A DNA stretch of 64,000 nucleotides from assembly GCA_947503265.1 (NCBI GenBank), contig CANNDC010000004.1, positions 62,001 to 126,000 of the forward strand, written 5' to 3'. Source of the stretch: an uncultured Alteromonadaceae bacterium (GTDB lineage Bacteria; Pseudomonadota; Gammaproteobacteria; Enterobacterales; Alteromonadaceae). The notes below the pieces were generated by a model. It made no database searches. It had not been told where the DNA came from and worked only from the letters and a program-made list of their open reading frames with translations. The translations under genes and the position numbers were made by a program. Shown here piece after piece: positions 40,809 through 52,030 of this stretch (positions within the stretch are counted from its first letter, which is position 1; each line of letters begins with the position of its first letter).

Positions 40809-43121
40809 TTAGTAGAAACTTACTTTACCTTCAATACCAAATACTCTTGGTTGATTGACGATGCCAGTGAGGTTATTGAAGTCAATTGCTCCTTTGACAT
40901 TTTCTTCATCAGTAATGTTTCTTCCAAACAAGGCTATGGAGTAATTATTTTCGAAATCTTCATAACCAATTCTTAGGCCACCTTCGAAGTTATCATCCGT
41001 GGTAAATTCGACTGAATCATACAAGAATAAGCTGGTTTTACCCTGAAACGCCCAGTCGGTATAAACATAAAATTCACTGCTATCACCAACGGGCACTGTA
41101 TACCGAGCGGTAAAGTTGAAAATTGTTTCTGGTGCTTGAGGGAAGGAGTTGCCATCAATCCTTGCTCTAAAATCGTCTGTACGAGGATCAAATACCGTAC
41201 AATTTCCCGACGAACCAAAGCTAGCATCAGCTCCGCATGGCAGAACGGTTAGGGTATCATCTTGAATTTCCGTATTGTTGTAGCTGTAACCCGCGGTAAC
41301 GGTAAAATAGTCGTTTACAATATACTGAGCATCAACTTCAAAACCATATCCCGTACCTTTGTCGGCATTGATCAAGGCTGTATTATTGGCTCCGCCACCA
41401 ATTGCAGAGAACTGAATATCGTCAATTTGGTAGTAAAAAGTCGCTGCATTGATGCGCAATCTATCATCAAGCAGGTCTTTTTTGATACCTAACTCTATGG
41501 AGTTAATGGTCTCAGGTTCAGCGACAGAAGGGGATCCTTCAAATGCGACATCCCGGCCTTGAATCGTCTGTGCCCTAAAGCCGTTGGCTATCCTTGCAAA
41601 GACGGATGTGTTTTGATCAAGCAAATAGTTGGCGCTTAGTTCCCAACTCACTTGGCCATCGTCTGCGTCAATATCTTCATAGTCTTGAATACTGGCAGCA
41701 CCAATAACTAAGGCAAAGCCATTTACGTTTTGATCACCAACCCTCAAACTCTTTTCATCATAAGTGTATCTGATACCACCTGTGATATTGAGTTTGTCAT
41801 TAACGTCATAAGACGATTGACCGAACACCGCCCAAGTGGTGTTTTCATGGAAAACAGTGGTTGCTCCAAAAAAACCATCAATACTGGTGACGTTAAATGA
41901 GGAGTCAAAATAGAATGCACCAAGCTGCCAACTGAGATCCGAGTCTGTCTCACTAGCAAGGCGAATCTCTTGGGTGAATTGTTCTAAATCATCCAAGTTA
42001 TCTTGCGTCACTGCACCGAAAGGAATAAATCCTGGGAAGGTGGTTTCCGTATTTCCATCACCGTCAATGTCGGCAGGATCATTGAGGGTTACACCGCCAT
42101 CAATATCGCCATTACTTAAGCCTTCAGCTTGCTCAAAGGCAGTAATACTGGTGAGAGACATGTCTTCAAAACCAAACTCTAATTTAAGCGAAGCACCATA
42201 GTTTTCATATTCTTGTGGGTTTCTGTCTTGATTGCCGTCTCCATCTAAATCGGAATCATAATACACAAGATCACGATCGAAATTGCCATTTAAGTCATTA
42301 CTGCCTTTGGTGAAGATGTTGGCTCTAAAAACCGAAGCCGTGCCAGTCAACTCTCGTCCATGCACGTTCAGTAAAGCGGAAAAGTCTTCGCTTGGTTCAA
42401 ACAGCAATTGACCTCGAAACGCTTTTTCATCAAATCCGCCAAAGGCATCTTTTTCGTTAGTAAATCCATTGTCTATCCAATCGTCACGATCTTGAGATAA
42501 AAATGAGAAACGACCGGATAAGTCATCTGTCAATCCACCGCCAACGGCACCTTCGATATTTCTCGTGCCTAAATTGCCCACGCCAACTTTCAAATAGGCA
42601 TCAAAATCATCTGACGGTTTTACAGAGTCAAATTTCACAATACCCGCAGTGGTGTTGCGGCCAAAAAGGGTGCCTTGAGGACCTCGTATGACTTCAACCT
42701 GAGCAACATCAAATAAAGGGAAGCTTTTTAATATCACGTTTTCTTTGACAACATCGTCCATCACAATAGAAACGGGTTGTGAAGCGGCCAAATCAAAATC
42801 TGTGTTTCCTAATCCGCGTATATAAAACCGCGGAGCAACGCGACCGTTTGACGTTTCTGCGTAAAGGCCCGGTACTCTCACTGCCAAGGCAAGGATATCT
42901 TCCCCTCCAGCAAACATGCTTTCAAATCTTTCACCATTTAAAGTCGCGATTGAAATAGGTACTTCTTGGATACTTTGAGCCCGCTTTTGTGCGGTAACTG
43001 TAATTTTTTCCAATGACTTTTCTTTTTCTTCTGTCGTTGTTGCTTCTTGCGCCGTTGCAAGTTGGCTGAATAGCACGGATTGAATACAAAGAGCTAGCGC
43101 CGCTTTTTTTATGTGTGTCAT
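40809..43121 (-). CDS. TonB-dependent outer membrane receptor
   Basis: A 770-residue receptor. The N terminus has a signal peptide (about 1-24, ending ATA), then a TonB-box-like KITVTAQ (39-45). The plug domain has VPISIATLNGERFESM, the IRGLGNTDFDLAASQPVSI segment and VEVIRGPQGTLFGRNTTAGI, typical of plug domains. The rest is a 22-strand barrel rich in aromatic and Asp/Asn residues (some segments resemble calcium-binding DxDGDGN repeats: YDSDLDGDGNQD and DIDADDG), ending in the aromatic residue of KVSFY. The cargo cannot be read from sequence. The only neighbours are a CBM48-like protein and, divergently, the GlxA-type regulator region. A 22-bp partial palindrome sits 49 bases upstream of the start. 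Confidence 0.9.
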   Translation of the reverse strand: MTHIKKAALALCIQSVLFSQLATAQEATTTEEKEKSLEKITVTAQKRAQSIQEVPISIATLNGERFESMFAGGEDILALAVRVPGLYAETSNGRVAPRFYIRGLGNTDFDLAASQPVSIVMDDVVKENVILKSFPLFDVAQVEVIRGPQGTLFGRNTTAGIVKFDSVKPSDDFDAYLKVGVGNLGTRNIEGAVGGGLTDDLSGRFSFLSQDRDDWIDNGFTNEKDAFGGFDEKAFRGQLLFEPSEDFSALLNVHGRELTGTASVFRANIFTKGSNDLNGNFDRDLVYYDSDLDGDGNQDRNPQEYENYGASLKLEFGFEDMSLTSITAFEQAEGLSNGDIDGGVTLNDPADIDGDGNTETTFPGFIPFGAVTQDNLDDLEQFTQEIRLASETDSDLSWQLGAFYFDSSFNVTSIDGFFGATTVFHENTTWAVFGQSSYDVNDKLNITGGIRYTYDEKSLRVGDQNVNGFALVIGAASIQDYEDIDADDGQVSWELSANYLLDQNTSVFARIANGFRAQTIQGRDVAFEGSPSVAEPETINSIELGIKKDLLDDRLRINAATFYYQIDDIQFSAIGGGANNTALINADKGTGYGFEVDAQYIVNDYFTVTAGYSYNNTEIQDDTLTVLPCGADASFGSSGNCTVFDPRTDDFRARIDGNSFPQAPETIFNFTARYTVPVGDSSEFYVYTDWAFQGKTSLFLYDSVEFTTDDNFEGGLRIGYEDFENNYSIALFGRNITDEENVKGAIDFNNLTGIVNQPRVFGIEGKVSFY

Positions 43122-43169
43122 AAGTTCACCAAGTTGGGCAAATTAGATTTAAAGTATCGTTAAATAAAG

Positions 43170-43191
43170 AACACTGTAGCGCTTTAACGTT
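43170..43191. promoter_or_regulatory. AGCGCT-centred partial palindrome upstream of the TonB receptor
   Basis: A 22-bp site with AAC on the left, GTT on the right, a central AGCGCT (43178-43183) and T/A at the intermediate positions, 7 of 11 pairs symmetric. It is 49 bases upstream of the minus-strand receptor. A similar, better site lies before the other receptor (60693-60714). Central CG-containing palindromes are typical of LacI-family operators; the regulator is not in the window. Confidence 0.35.
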
Positions 43192-43321
43192 ACGGTTTTA
43201 TTTACGTCGTGTGAGTCCTGAAACGTTTGCAAGAAAAAAATACTTGCTCTAAAAGTGGAGGAAGAGGCGATCCACTATTGCAATATATCAAAATAAAATA
43301 GCTCTTAGCAGCGTAATTTTG

Positions 43322-44299
43322 TTATCGGGTAAACTTTTTTCGATACTGGCTAGGAGACAATCCGGTAAGGCCTTTAAACAAGCGAGTAAATGAACTTAAG
43401 TCCTCATAACCTACACTATTTGTTAATGTTTCTAACGACAAGGACTGGGTTTCTAACAGCTTCTTAGCGGCTTCAACCCGTAGGCTTTGCAAATAGTTAA
43501 CGGGAGTTTGCCCCGTTGCTTTTTTAAAACGGCGTAAAAATGTCCTCGTGCTTAAATTGACCCTAGTGGCCAGAGCTTCAAGAGTAATGGAGTGGCTATA
43601 ATTCGATTCCAACCACTCTTGAATATGCTTTATTTCAATGTCTTGGTGGTATTTTTTACTTCGCAATTGTGCATAGGCGGCTTGATTGCCTCTAGCAATA
43701 TCAAGTACATGAGCTTTGGCTGTTTGGGTTGCGACGTCATAACCGCAATATCGTTCTATCAATAGCAAAGCAAGATCAAACCATGCCATTCCGCCACCTG
43801 AGCAATAAATACAACCATTCTGAGTTATCAACTTATCAGGTTGAAGTTTAATTTCGGGATATCTAAGATTAAATAGCTCAGCATATCCCCAATGCGTTGT
43901 TGCCGTTTTGCCATTTAAAATACCCGCTTCAGCTAAAAAGAAAGCGCCACTGCAATTACTGGCGATGTCGGTGCCGTTTTGGTAGAACTTGCGAATAATG
44001 GGTAACAGGTTTCTGTTGGCTTCCAAAACAGCTTCCAGCTTCCCTCCTATGGTCGGGATGATTAATAAATCGGTACTATGGACATCTTCAATGGCGACCT
44101 GGCTTTTTAAAGTGAGCTGATTGATGCATTGAATATCTTGTTGCTTAATTGATGCAAGGCGAACCTCAAACGATTTTTCAGGAACCAAGCCTTGCATACG
44201 TTGCCACGTGATTCCCGCCAAGGCAAACAAATCTAACGCACCCGTTATGGCGCTAGCATAGGCTTGATTGAACCCTAAAATAGTTACTTTATGCATCAA
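43322..44299 (-). CDS. GlxA-family transcriptional regulator (DJ-1/PfpI plus AraC domains)
   Basis: A 325-residue regulator. The N-terminal 200 residues form a DJ-1/PfpI-like fold: MHKVTILGFNQAYASAITGA, the LLIIPTIGGKLEAVLEANRN strand, and the nucleophile elbow DIASNCSGAFFLAEAGILNG, which has Cys in the place typical of the family. The C-terminal AraC domain has two helix-turn-helix motifs (ITLEALATRVNLSTRTFLRR and LETLTNSVGYEDLSSFTRLF). GlxA-type regulators sense metabolites, but the ligand is unknown. It is divergent from the acyl-CoA dehydrogenase operon, with inverted repeats in the shared region, so it probably regulates that operon. Confidence 0.9.
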   Translation of the reverse strand: MMHKVTILGFNQAYASAITGALDLFALAGITWQRMQGLVPEKSFEVRLASIKQQDIQCINQLTLKSQVAIEDVHSTDLLIIPTIGGKLEAVLEANRNLLPIIRKFYQNGTDIASNCSGAFFLAEAGILNGKTATTHWGYAELFNLRYPEIKLQPDKLITQNGCIYCSGGGMAWFDLALLLIERYCGYDVATQTAKAHVLDIARGNQAAYAQLRSKKYHQDIEIKHIQEWLESNYSHSITLEALATRVNLSTRTFLRRFKKATGQTPVNYLQSLRVEAAKKLLETQSLSLETLTNSVGYEDLSSFTRLFKGLTGLSPSQYRKKFTR

Positions 44300-44359
44300 T
44301 TGACTGCCTTTATCACTGTGAGTTTTTTCACCTTATCATAGACATGAATGATTGGCGAT

Positions 44360-44387
44360 ATTGACCATATAAGTGTCAATAATGACA
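44360..44387. promoter_or_regulatory. Inverted repeats in the regulator / acyl-CoA dehydrogenase divergent region
   Basis: ATTGAC (44360-44365) and GTCAAT (44375-44380) are inverted nine bases apart, and TGTCA (44374-44378) and TGACA (44383-44387) flank ATAA. The two pairs overlap, a shape often bound by AraC-type or dimeric regulators. The site lies 61 bases upstream of the GlxA-type gene and 135 before the dehydrogenase gene. Confidence 0.4.
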
Positions 44388-44521
44388 ATAAGATGCGGTG
44401 CAGGAATATGTAATCCTTAAGTCAATTTAAGACGACTCGATTTGCGCCCACTTTTTTGAGTCCACTTTATTCGAGCTTAGTTTATTCGAGCGCACTATAT
44501 TTGAGCATTGAGGGATTTCCC

Positions 44522-46321
44522 ATGACCACAGAATTAATTCATCCGAAAGAATTAGAATTTCAACTATACGAAGTGTTGGATACTGAATCCTTGTTAACAA
44601 GAGAAAGATTTCAAGAGCACAATAAAGAAACGTTCGATGCAGTGTTACAAACTGCCAACAAAATAGCAGTGGAAAAATTTGCGACTCACAACGCCAAAGC
44701 CGATGCTGACGAGCCTAAATTCGATGGGACAAATGTACATATGATCCCTGAGGTGAAAGAAGCATTCGACGCCTATTGTGAATCCGGATTTATTGCAGGG
44801 AAGTATGATTTCGAGGACGGCGGCATGCAACTTCCTGAGACGATTATGACAGCGGTCGCGGGCTACTTTATGGCAGCCAATCCCTCTACGACAGCTTATC
44901 CTTTTTTGACTATTGCAGCAGCCAATGTTATCCGTAATTTTGCTTCAAAATCGATAAAAGAAAAATTTATGCCGCGCATGCTAACAGGGCAGTTCACCGG
45001 CACCATGGCGTTAACTGAGCCGCATGCTGGTTCTTCTCTGGCAGATATTCGTACCAGTGCTTCAAAACAAGATGATGGCAGTTATCGTATTAAAGGTAGC
45101 AAGCTTTATATTTCTGCAGGCGAACATCAGCTTTCTGACAATATTGTTCATCTGGTGTTGGCTAAAATACAGGGCGCACCAGAGGGAGTGAAAGGTATTT
45201 CACTTTTTGTTGTTCCCAAATATAGGCTAGATGAAAATGATCAACCCGAAGAACGAAATGACGTTGCTCTTGCGGGGCTCATTCATAAAATGGGGTATCG
45301 GGGGACCACTTCTACGGCATTGAGTTTTGGTGAAAACGGTGATTGTCATGGATATCTGGTTGGCGAACCCCATCATGGGTTGAAATATATGTTTTTAATG
45401 ATGAATGAGGCAAGAGTTGGAGTTGGTTTTGGTGCCGCGATGATCGGCTACAGCGGATTTCAATACTCTTTAGCCTATGCCAAGGAACGAACTCAAGGTC
45501 GAGTGCCACCCAATACTTCACCAAGTGATTCGCCAACACCAATTATCAATCATGGTGATGTAAAGCGAATGCTACTTGCACAAAAATCTTACGTCGAGGG
45601 CGGCATGTCACTGTGTTTCTATGCTGCAAGGTTAATTGACGATATTCATACACTGGATAACGAACATCAAATAGCCAGTACGAAAGAGTTACTTGATTTA
45701 CTCACACCCGTTGTCAAAGCTTGGCCTTCTGATTCGGGAGTCAAGGCCAACGACTTGGCTATTCAAGTACTCGGCGGGGCTGGTTACACCCGAGAATACC
45801 CTGTTGAACAATACTGGCGAGACAATCGACTTAATCCCATTCATGAAGGAACCCAAGGTATCCAAGCCTTAGATTTACTGGGCCGCAAAGTTTGGCAAGC
45901 AAATGGAGCAGGCCTCGCAGAATTTAAGCGTAGGGTAGAAGCTGATTTCAGTTCCTGTTCGAATAAACAATCTAAAGAGCTGATTGCGGCTACATTACCT
46001 TACATCAATCAACTTTCCGCGCTGTTACCCCTTTTAGGAAAAGCATTGCAAGGTAACGAACAACAAACATTGCTCGCCAATGCTCAATGTTTTATGAACA
46101 TTTTTGCCAGTATTGTAGTGAGTTGGATCTGGATAAGACAAGCCGATGCGGCAGAGACTAAACTGCTGGATTGTATTGAGGCAGATAAAGACTATTACCA
46201 GGGTAAAGTGCAGGCTGCAAAATACTACGTTCACTGGGAATTGCCGCTTGTTCAGCGTGACATGTCGCTATTAAAAGATATGGATAGTAGCTGTTCTGAT
46301 ATGCAGCCGGAATGGTTTTAA
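44522..46321 (+). CDS. Acyl-CoA dehydrogenase, large (DmdC-like) type
   Basis: A 599-residue FAD enzyme that oxidises an acyl-CoA and gives electrons to ETF. It has the standard core: TGTMALTEPHAGSSLADIRT (FAD/substrate loop), YRIKGSKLYISAGEH, NEARVGVGFGAAMIGYSGFQ, and the C-terminal IHEGTQGIQALDLLGRKV, whose Glu is the likely catalytic base. About 130 extra residues follow, as in the DmdC/3-methylmercaptopropionyl-CoA dehydrogenase-like group, with ETKLLDCIEADKDYYQGKVQ near the end. I use the ATG at 44522 with GAGGG upstream; an open frame upstream of it is not conserved-looking. The substrate chain length is not shown. It leads a three-gene run with a reductase and an SDR. Confidence 0.9.
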   Translation: MTTELIHPKELEFQLYEVLDTESLLTRERFQEHNKETFDAVLQTANKIAVEKFATHNAKADADEPKFDGTNVHMIPEVKEAFDAYCESGFIAGKYDFEDGGMQLPETIMTAVAGYFMAANPSTTAYPFLTIAAANVIRNFASKSIKEKFMPRMLTGQFTGTMALTEPHAGSSLADIRTSASKQDDGSYRIKGSKLYISAGEHQLSDNIVHLVLAKIQGAPEGVKGISLFVVPKYRLDENDQPEERNDVALAGLIHKMGYRGTTSTALSFGENGDCHGYLVGEPHHGLKYMFLMMNEARVGVGFGAAMIGYSGFQYSLAYAKERTQGRVPPNTSPSDSPTPIINHGDVKRMLLAQKSYVEGGMSLCFYAARLIDDIHTLDNEHQIASTKELLDLLTPVVKAWPSDSGVKANDLAIQVLGGAGYTREYPVEQYWRDNRLNPIHEGTQGIQALDLLGRKVWQANGAGLAEFKRRVEADFSSCSNKQSKELIAATLPYINQLSALLPLLGKALQGNEQQTLLANAQCFMNIFASIVVSWIWIRQADAAETKLLDCIEADKDYYQGKVQAAKYYVHWELPLVQRDMSLLKDMDSSCSDMQPEWF

Positions 46322-46361
46322 TTAATAGTAAATTAGCCCTAACTAAATAAGGAATTAGATT

Positions 46362-47369
46362 ATGCAAAGTAGACAATTTTTGTTAGCCGAAAGACCAGTA
46401 GGCACTCCAACCGCTGAGAATTGGAACTATGTAAAATCCGACTTACCAGCATTAACGGAAAATCAAGTAAAGGTGAAAGTCCTGTATATTTCATTGGATC
46501 CTGCGATGCGTGGGTGGATGAACGAAGGTAAGTCTTACATTCCTCCTGTTGGTATCGGAGAGGTGATGCGCGCGGGTGCCGTTGGTCAGGTACTTGAGTC
46601 GACAGATCCGAATTTTTCGATTGGCGATTTTGTATATGGTGGTTTTGGAGTCTGCGACTACAGTGTACTTTCTACTCAGGGAATTCATAAAATCGATCCA
46701 AATTTAGCGCCGCTAGAACGCTATTTGGGAGTCTTGGGTATGCCTGGAATGACAGCCTATTTTGGCTTGTTGAACACCGGTTTACCTCAAGCAGGAGAGA
46801 CGGTTGTCGTTTCTGGAGCTGCTGGTGCAGTGGGCACAGTAGTGGGTCAAATTGCCAAAATCAAAGGATGTCGAGTCGTCGGCATAGCCGGCGGTCAGGA
46901 AAAATGTGATTACTTGGTAAATGAGTTAGGTTTTGATGCCGCTGTTGATTACAAAAATGCTGATGTCAAAGCCGGATTGAAGCAAACCTGTCCCAACGGT
47001 ATTGATGTGTTTTTTGACAATGTGGGTGGCGATATTCTTGATGACGCGTTAACCCGTATTAATATGAAAGCTCGCATCGTGATTTGTGGTGCTATCAGTC
47101 AATATAATAATACGACGCCGGTTAAAGGCCCTTCAAACTACCTAACATTATTGGTCAATCGTGCTCGTATGGAAGGCATAGTGGTATTTGACAATGTCGA
47201 AAATTACGGCAAAGCCGCAGCTGAAATGTCAAAGTGGATTGCAGAAGGGAAATTGATAGCTAAAGAGCATGTAGTTGAGGGCTTAGATACCTTTCCGGAT
47301 ACCTTACTGATGCTGTTTAGGGGTGAGAATTTCGGAAAACTTGTGCTCAAAGTCGATCACAATGAATAG
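46362..47369 (+). CDS. Zinc-independent medium-chain reductase, CurA/YncB type
   Basis: A 335-residue NADP-dependent reductase of the leukotriene-B4-dehydrogenase/CurA group. Motifs: YISLDPAMRGWMNEGKSY (46-63) near the active site, GVLGMPGMTAYFGLLNTGLP, the nucleotide-binding VVSGAAGAVGTVVGQIAKIK (about 149-168), GCRVVGIAGGQEKCDYL, GIDVFFDNVGGDILDDAL and the C-terminal LFRGENFGKLVLKV. It closely follows E. coli CurA in pattern. It reduces carbon-carbon double bonds of alpha,beta-unsaturated carbonyl compounds. It starts 40 bases after the acyl-CoA dehydrogenase and ends before the SDR gene, suggesting a shared pathway for an acyl or ketone substrate. Confidence 0.9.
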   Translation: MQSRQFLLAERPVGTPTAENWNYVKSDLPALTENQVKVKVLYISLDPAMRGWMNEGKSYIPPVGIGEVMRAGAVGQVLESTDPNFSIGDFVYGGFGVCDYSVLSTQGIHKIDPNLAPLERYLGVLGMPGMTAYFGLLNTGLPQAGETVVVSGAAGAVGTVVGQIAKIKGCRVVGIAGGQEKCDYLVNELGFDAAVDYKNADVKAGLKQTCPNGIDVFFDNVGGDILDDALTRINMKARIVICGAISQYNNTTPVKGPSNYLTLLVNRARMEGIVVFDNVENYGKAAAEMSKWIAEGKLIAKEHVVEGLDTFPDTLLMLFRGENFGKLVLKVDHNE

Positions 47370-47382
47370 TAGAGAAAATAAT

Positions 47383-48147
47383 ATGCAAACTGAATTATTT
47401 GATTTGACAGGAAAGGTTGCTTTAGTCACTGGCGCCAGTAGAGGTATTGGTGAGTCTATAGCTAGGTTATTGGCAGCTCACGGTGCTGAAGTTATTGTTT
47501 CAAGCCGCAAGATAGAAGGGTGTGAGCGGGTTGCGCAAAGCATCAGGGAAAATGGTGGTAAAGCTAGTGCAATGGCGTGTCATGTGGGCGAGATGGCGCA
47601 AATTGAGAACACATTTAAGCAAATAAAAGAGAAATACAATCGTATTGATATTTTGGTCAACAACGCGGCGGCAAACCCGTACTTTGGACATATCTTAGAT
47701 ACAAACTTGGCTGCCTATGACAAGACGGTAGATGTTAATGTGCGAGGCTATTTCTTCATGTCTATTGAAGCGGGTAAAATGATGAAAGAACAAGGGGGAG
47801 GGGTGATTTTGAATACTGCTTCTGTTAATGGCCTTTCTCCCGGAGACATGCAAGGTATCTATTCAATAACTAAGGCTGCGGTTATCAGTATGACAAAGTC
47901 ATTTGCTAAAGAATGTGGAAGTCTCAACATCAGAGTAAATGCTTTGCTACCCGGACTAACGGATACAAAATTTGCTTCAGCATTGACGTCAAACGACCAT
48001 ATTTTAAAAACTGCCCTTAAGGTGATACCACTAGGTCGTGTTGCTCACCCAGATGAAATGGCTGGCACTGTTTTATATTTGGTGTCTGACGCTTCCAGTT
48101 ACACCACGGGTGCTACCGTGGTAGTCGATGGCGGTATGATGGCGTAA
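47383..48147 (+). CDS. Short-chain dehydrogenase/reductase (3-oxoacyl-ACP reductase-like)
   Basis: A 254-residue classical SDR: TGASRGIG (16-23) binds NAD(P), ILVNNAAANPYFG stabilises the fold, the catalytic Ser lies in LNTASVNGLSPGD and the Tyr-x-x-x-Lys in GIYSITKAAV (Tyr about 159). It ends SYTTGATVVVDGGMMA. I use the ATG at 47383; an ATG at 47362 overlaps the reductase stop and would add seven residues. It is the third gene of the acyl-CoA dehydrogenase run, 13 bases after the reductase. A hydroxyacyl or secondary-alcohol dehydrogenase in the same pathway is plausible. Confidence 0.92.
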   Translation: MQTELFDLTGKVALVTGASRGIGESIARLLAAHGAEVIVSSRKIEGCERVAQSIRENGGKASAMACHVGEMAQIENTFKQIKEKYNRIDILVNNAAANPYFGHILDTNLAAYDKTVDVNVRGYFFMSIEAGKMMKEQGGGVILNTASVNGLSPGDMQGIYSITKAAVISMTKSFAKECGSLNIRVNALLPGLTDTKFASALTSNDHILKTALKVIPLGRVAHPDEMAGTVLYLVSDASSYTTGATVVVDGGMMA

Positions 48148-48358
48148 ACCTCGGTCAACAGTCTCTAGTGGTTCTAGTTTTTTAGTGGTTTAATATTTTC
48201 AAACAATGATTTAAGTCATCTTAAGTCATTTAATCTCAGCTTTGGTTAACTATTCAGCAAAAGCGAACTTGTCCTGAGACAATCGTTGCCAACGAGGTGA
48301 ATTGTCAGTATAAACATGCATAACGCTTATCTTTGACAGTCCATTGAAGGGTTGCAGT

Positions 48359-50005
48359 TTGCAAATATTTAATTATTTCTCTAAAAAAGCATTACGCGGC
48401 GATGCATTAGGTGGCCTTACCGCAGCAATCGTGTCTTTGCCGCTAGCACTGACTTTTGGTGTTGCCTCGGGAGCAGGAGCTGAAGCTGGCATTTATGGTG
48501 CAGTCATTATCGGACTGTTTGCTGCCTTATTTGGCGGAACACCAACATTAATTTCTGAACCTACAGGACCCATGACAGTGATCATGGCAGCCGTTGTGAC
48601 TACTATGATAGCGGCCAATCCAGAAAATGGCTTAGCTATGGCATTTACGGTGGTGATGATCGCTGGTGTATTTCAGATAGCTTTTGGTTTGCTGCGGTTA
48701 GGTCGGTATATCACCCAAATGCCTTATAGCGTCATTTCTGGTTTTATGTCGGGCATTGGCTGTATCCTGATCATTATTCAACTCGCTCCTTTTACGGGCA
48801 GTCCTGCGCCCTCTGGCGGTGTAATAGGTACTTTGTCATCCTTACCCGAAATTTTTGCCAATATCGATATGATTGAACTTGGCCTAGGAGCAGCAACCCT
48901 AGGTATTTTAATTTTTACACCTAAAAAACTAGCCAGCTATCTTCCGCCACAGCTAATCGCGCTAGTCAGTATTTCAATTGTATCCGTGTTGGTTTTCGGT
49001 TCTGAAGATATTCAAAGAATCGGTGAAATCAATATTGGCTTGCCCTCCATTGTATTGCCTACGTTTACGCCAGATCAAATTCAAACCATGATTCTGGATG
49101 GTATGGTGCTGGGAATGCTGGGTTGTATCGACTCAATGTTGACGTCAGTTATCGCGGATAACCTAACCCGAACAGAACATAAATCGGACAAAGAGTTAGT
49201 TGGTCAAGGTGTTGGAAACATTGTTTCTGGGTTGTTTGGTGGTTTACCTGGTGCTGGAGCAACCATGGGCACTGTGGTAAACATCCAAAGCGGTGCAAAG
49301 TCGGCATTTTCTGGTGTTTTTCGAGTCCTGTTTCTACTCGTTGCTGTGTTTGGTGCATCCGGATTAATAGAACAGATCCCACTTGCAGTGCTAGCAGGTA
49401 TCGCCATACGAGTTGGTATGAATATTCTGGATTGGAGTTTTATAAAACGCTCCCATCAAGTCTCTATTCAAGCCGCTGGCATTATGTTTGCGGTCATGCT
49501 GTTAACGGTATTCGTAGACTTAATAGTGGCAGTTGGAGTAGGGGTGTTTATTGCCAACATCATTACCATAGACAGATTAAGCAGAACACAAGCAAAGAAT
49601 ATAAAAGCCATCAGCGATATGGATGACAAAACGCCACTAAGTCGCGAAGAAAAAAAGATTATCCGTGAATCGGGTGGGCGTATTTTGTTGGTTTATCTCA
49701 GTGGCCCAATGATTTTTGGGGTAGCAAAAGCGCTAAGCAGAGAACACGCACAAATTGCGAATCACGATGTATTTATCATCGATTTGTCAGATGTGTCATT
49801 ACTTGATGATACCATTTCTTTGTCTATCGAAAATGCTATCAAAGAAGCGGTAGAGCTCAATAAAGCTGTATTCTTAGTGGCGAAAACAGAAGTAACCAAG
49901 TCGAAATTAGATCGACTTGGTATCTGTGAATTGGTCAATAAGTCTCATGTTGTGACTGATCGAATCAGTGCATTGCGACTCGCTCGCGAACACTTGGGTA
50001 TGTAA
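48359..50005 (+). CDS. SulP-family (SLC26) anion transporter
   Basis: A 548-residue transporter with about 12-14 membrane segments, beginning GDALGGLTAAIVSLPLALTF and PTLISEPTGPMTVIMAAVVT, the SulP signature region, and a C-terminal cytoplasmic STAS domain from about residue 440 (ILLVYLSGPMIFGVAKALSR then DVFIIDLSDVSLLDDTISLS). SulP proteins move sulfate, bicarbonate or other anions, often with sodium or protons; the local genes do not reveal the anion. The preferred start is TTG at 48359, which has GAAGGG seven bases upstream; TTG at 48344 would add five residues. It is convergent with purB. The 211-base upstream region has a tandem TTAAGTCAT pair (48211-48229). Confidence 0.9.
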   Translation: MQIFNYFSKKALRGDALGGLTAAIVSLPLALTFGVASGAGAEAGIYGAVIIGLFAALFGGTPTLISEPTGPMTVIMAAVVTTMIAANPENGLAMAFTVVMIAGVFQIAFGLLRLGRYITQMPYSVISGFMSGIGCILIIIQLAPFTGSPAPSGGVIGTLSSLPEIFANIDMIELGLGAATLGILIFTPKKLASYLPPQLIALVSISIVSVLVFGSEDIQRIGEINIGLPSIVLPTFTPDQIQTMILDGMVLGMLGCIDSMLTSVIADNLTRTEHKSDKELVGQGVGNIVSGLFGGLPGAGATMGTVVNIQSGAKSAFSGVFRVLFLLVAVFGASGLIEQIPLAVLAGIAIRVGMNILDWSFIKRSHQVSIQAAGIMFAVMLLTVFVDLIVAVGVGVFIANIITIDRLSRTQAKNIKAISDMDDKTPLSREEKKIIRESGGRILLVYLSGPMIFGVAKALSREHAQIANHDVFIIDLSDVSLLDDTISLSIENAIKEAVELNKAVFLVAKTEVTKSKLDRLGICELVNKSHVVTDRISALRLAREHLGM

Positions 50006-50011
50006 ACCCTC

Positions 50012-52029
<2,018 letters not shown>

Positions 52030-52030
52030 A

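Noticed and set aside
44522-48147. A DMSP-degradation operon
   Set aside because: The reductase is of CurA and not AcuI type, and no dmdA, dmdB, dmdD or ddd gene is seen, so only a DmdC-like dehydrogenase is noted.
48211-48229. Tandem TTAAGTCAT pair upstream of the SulP gene
   Set aside because: Only two copies of an AT-rich word; too weak to call an operator without comparison to relatives.
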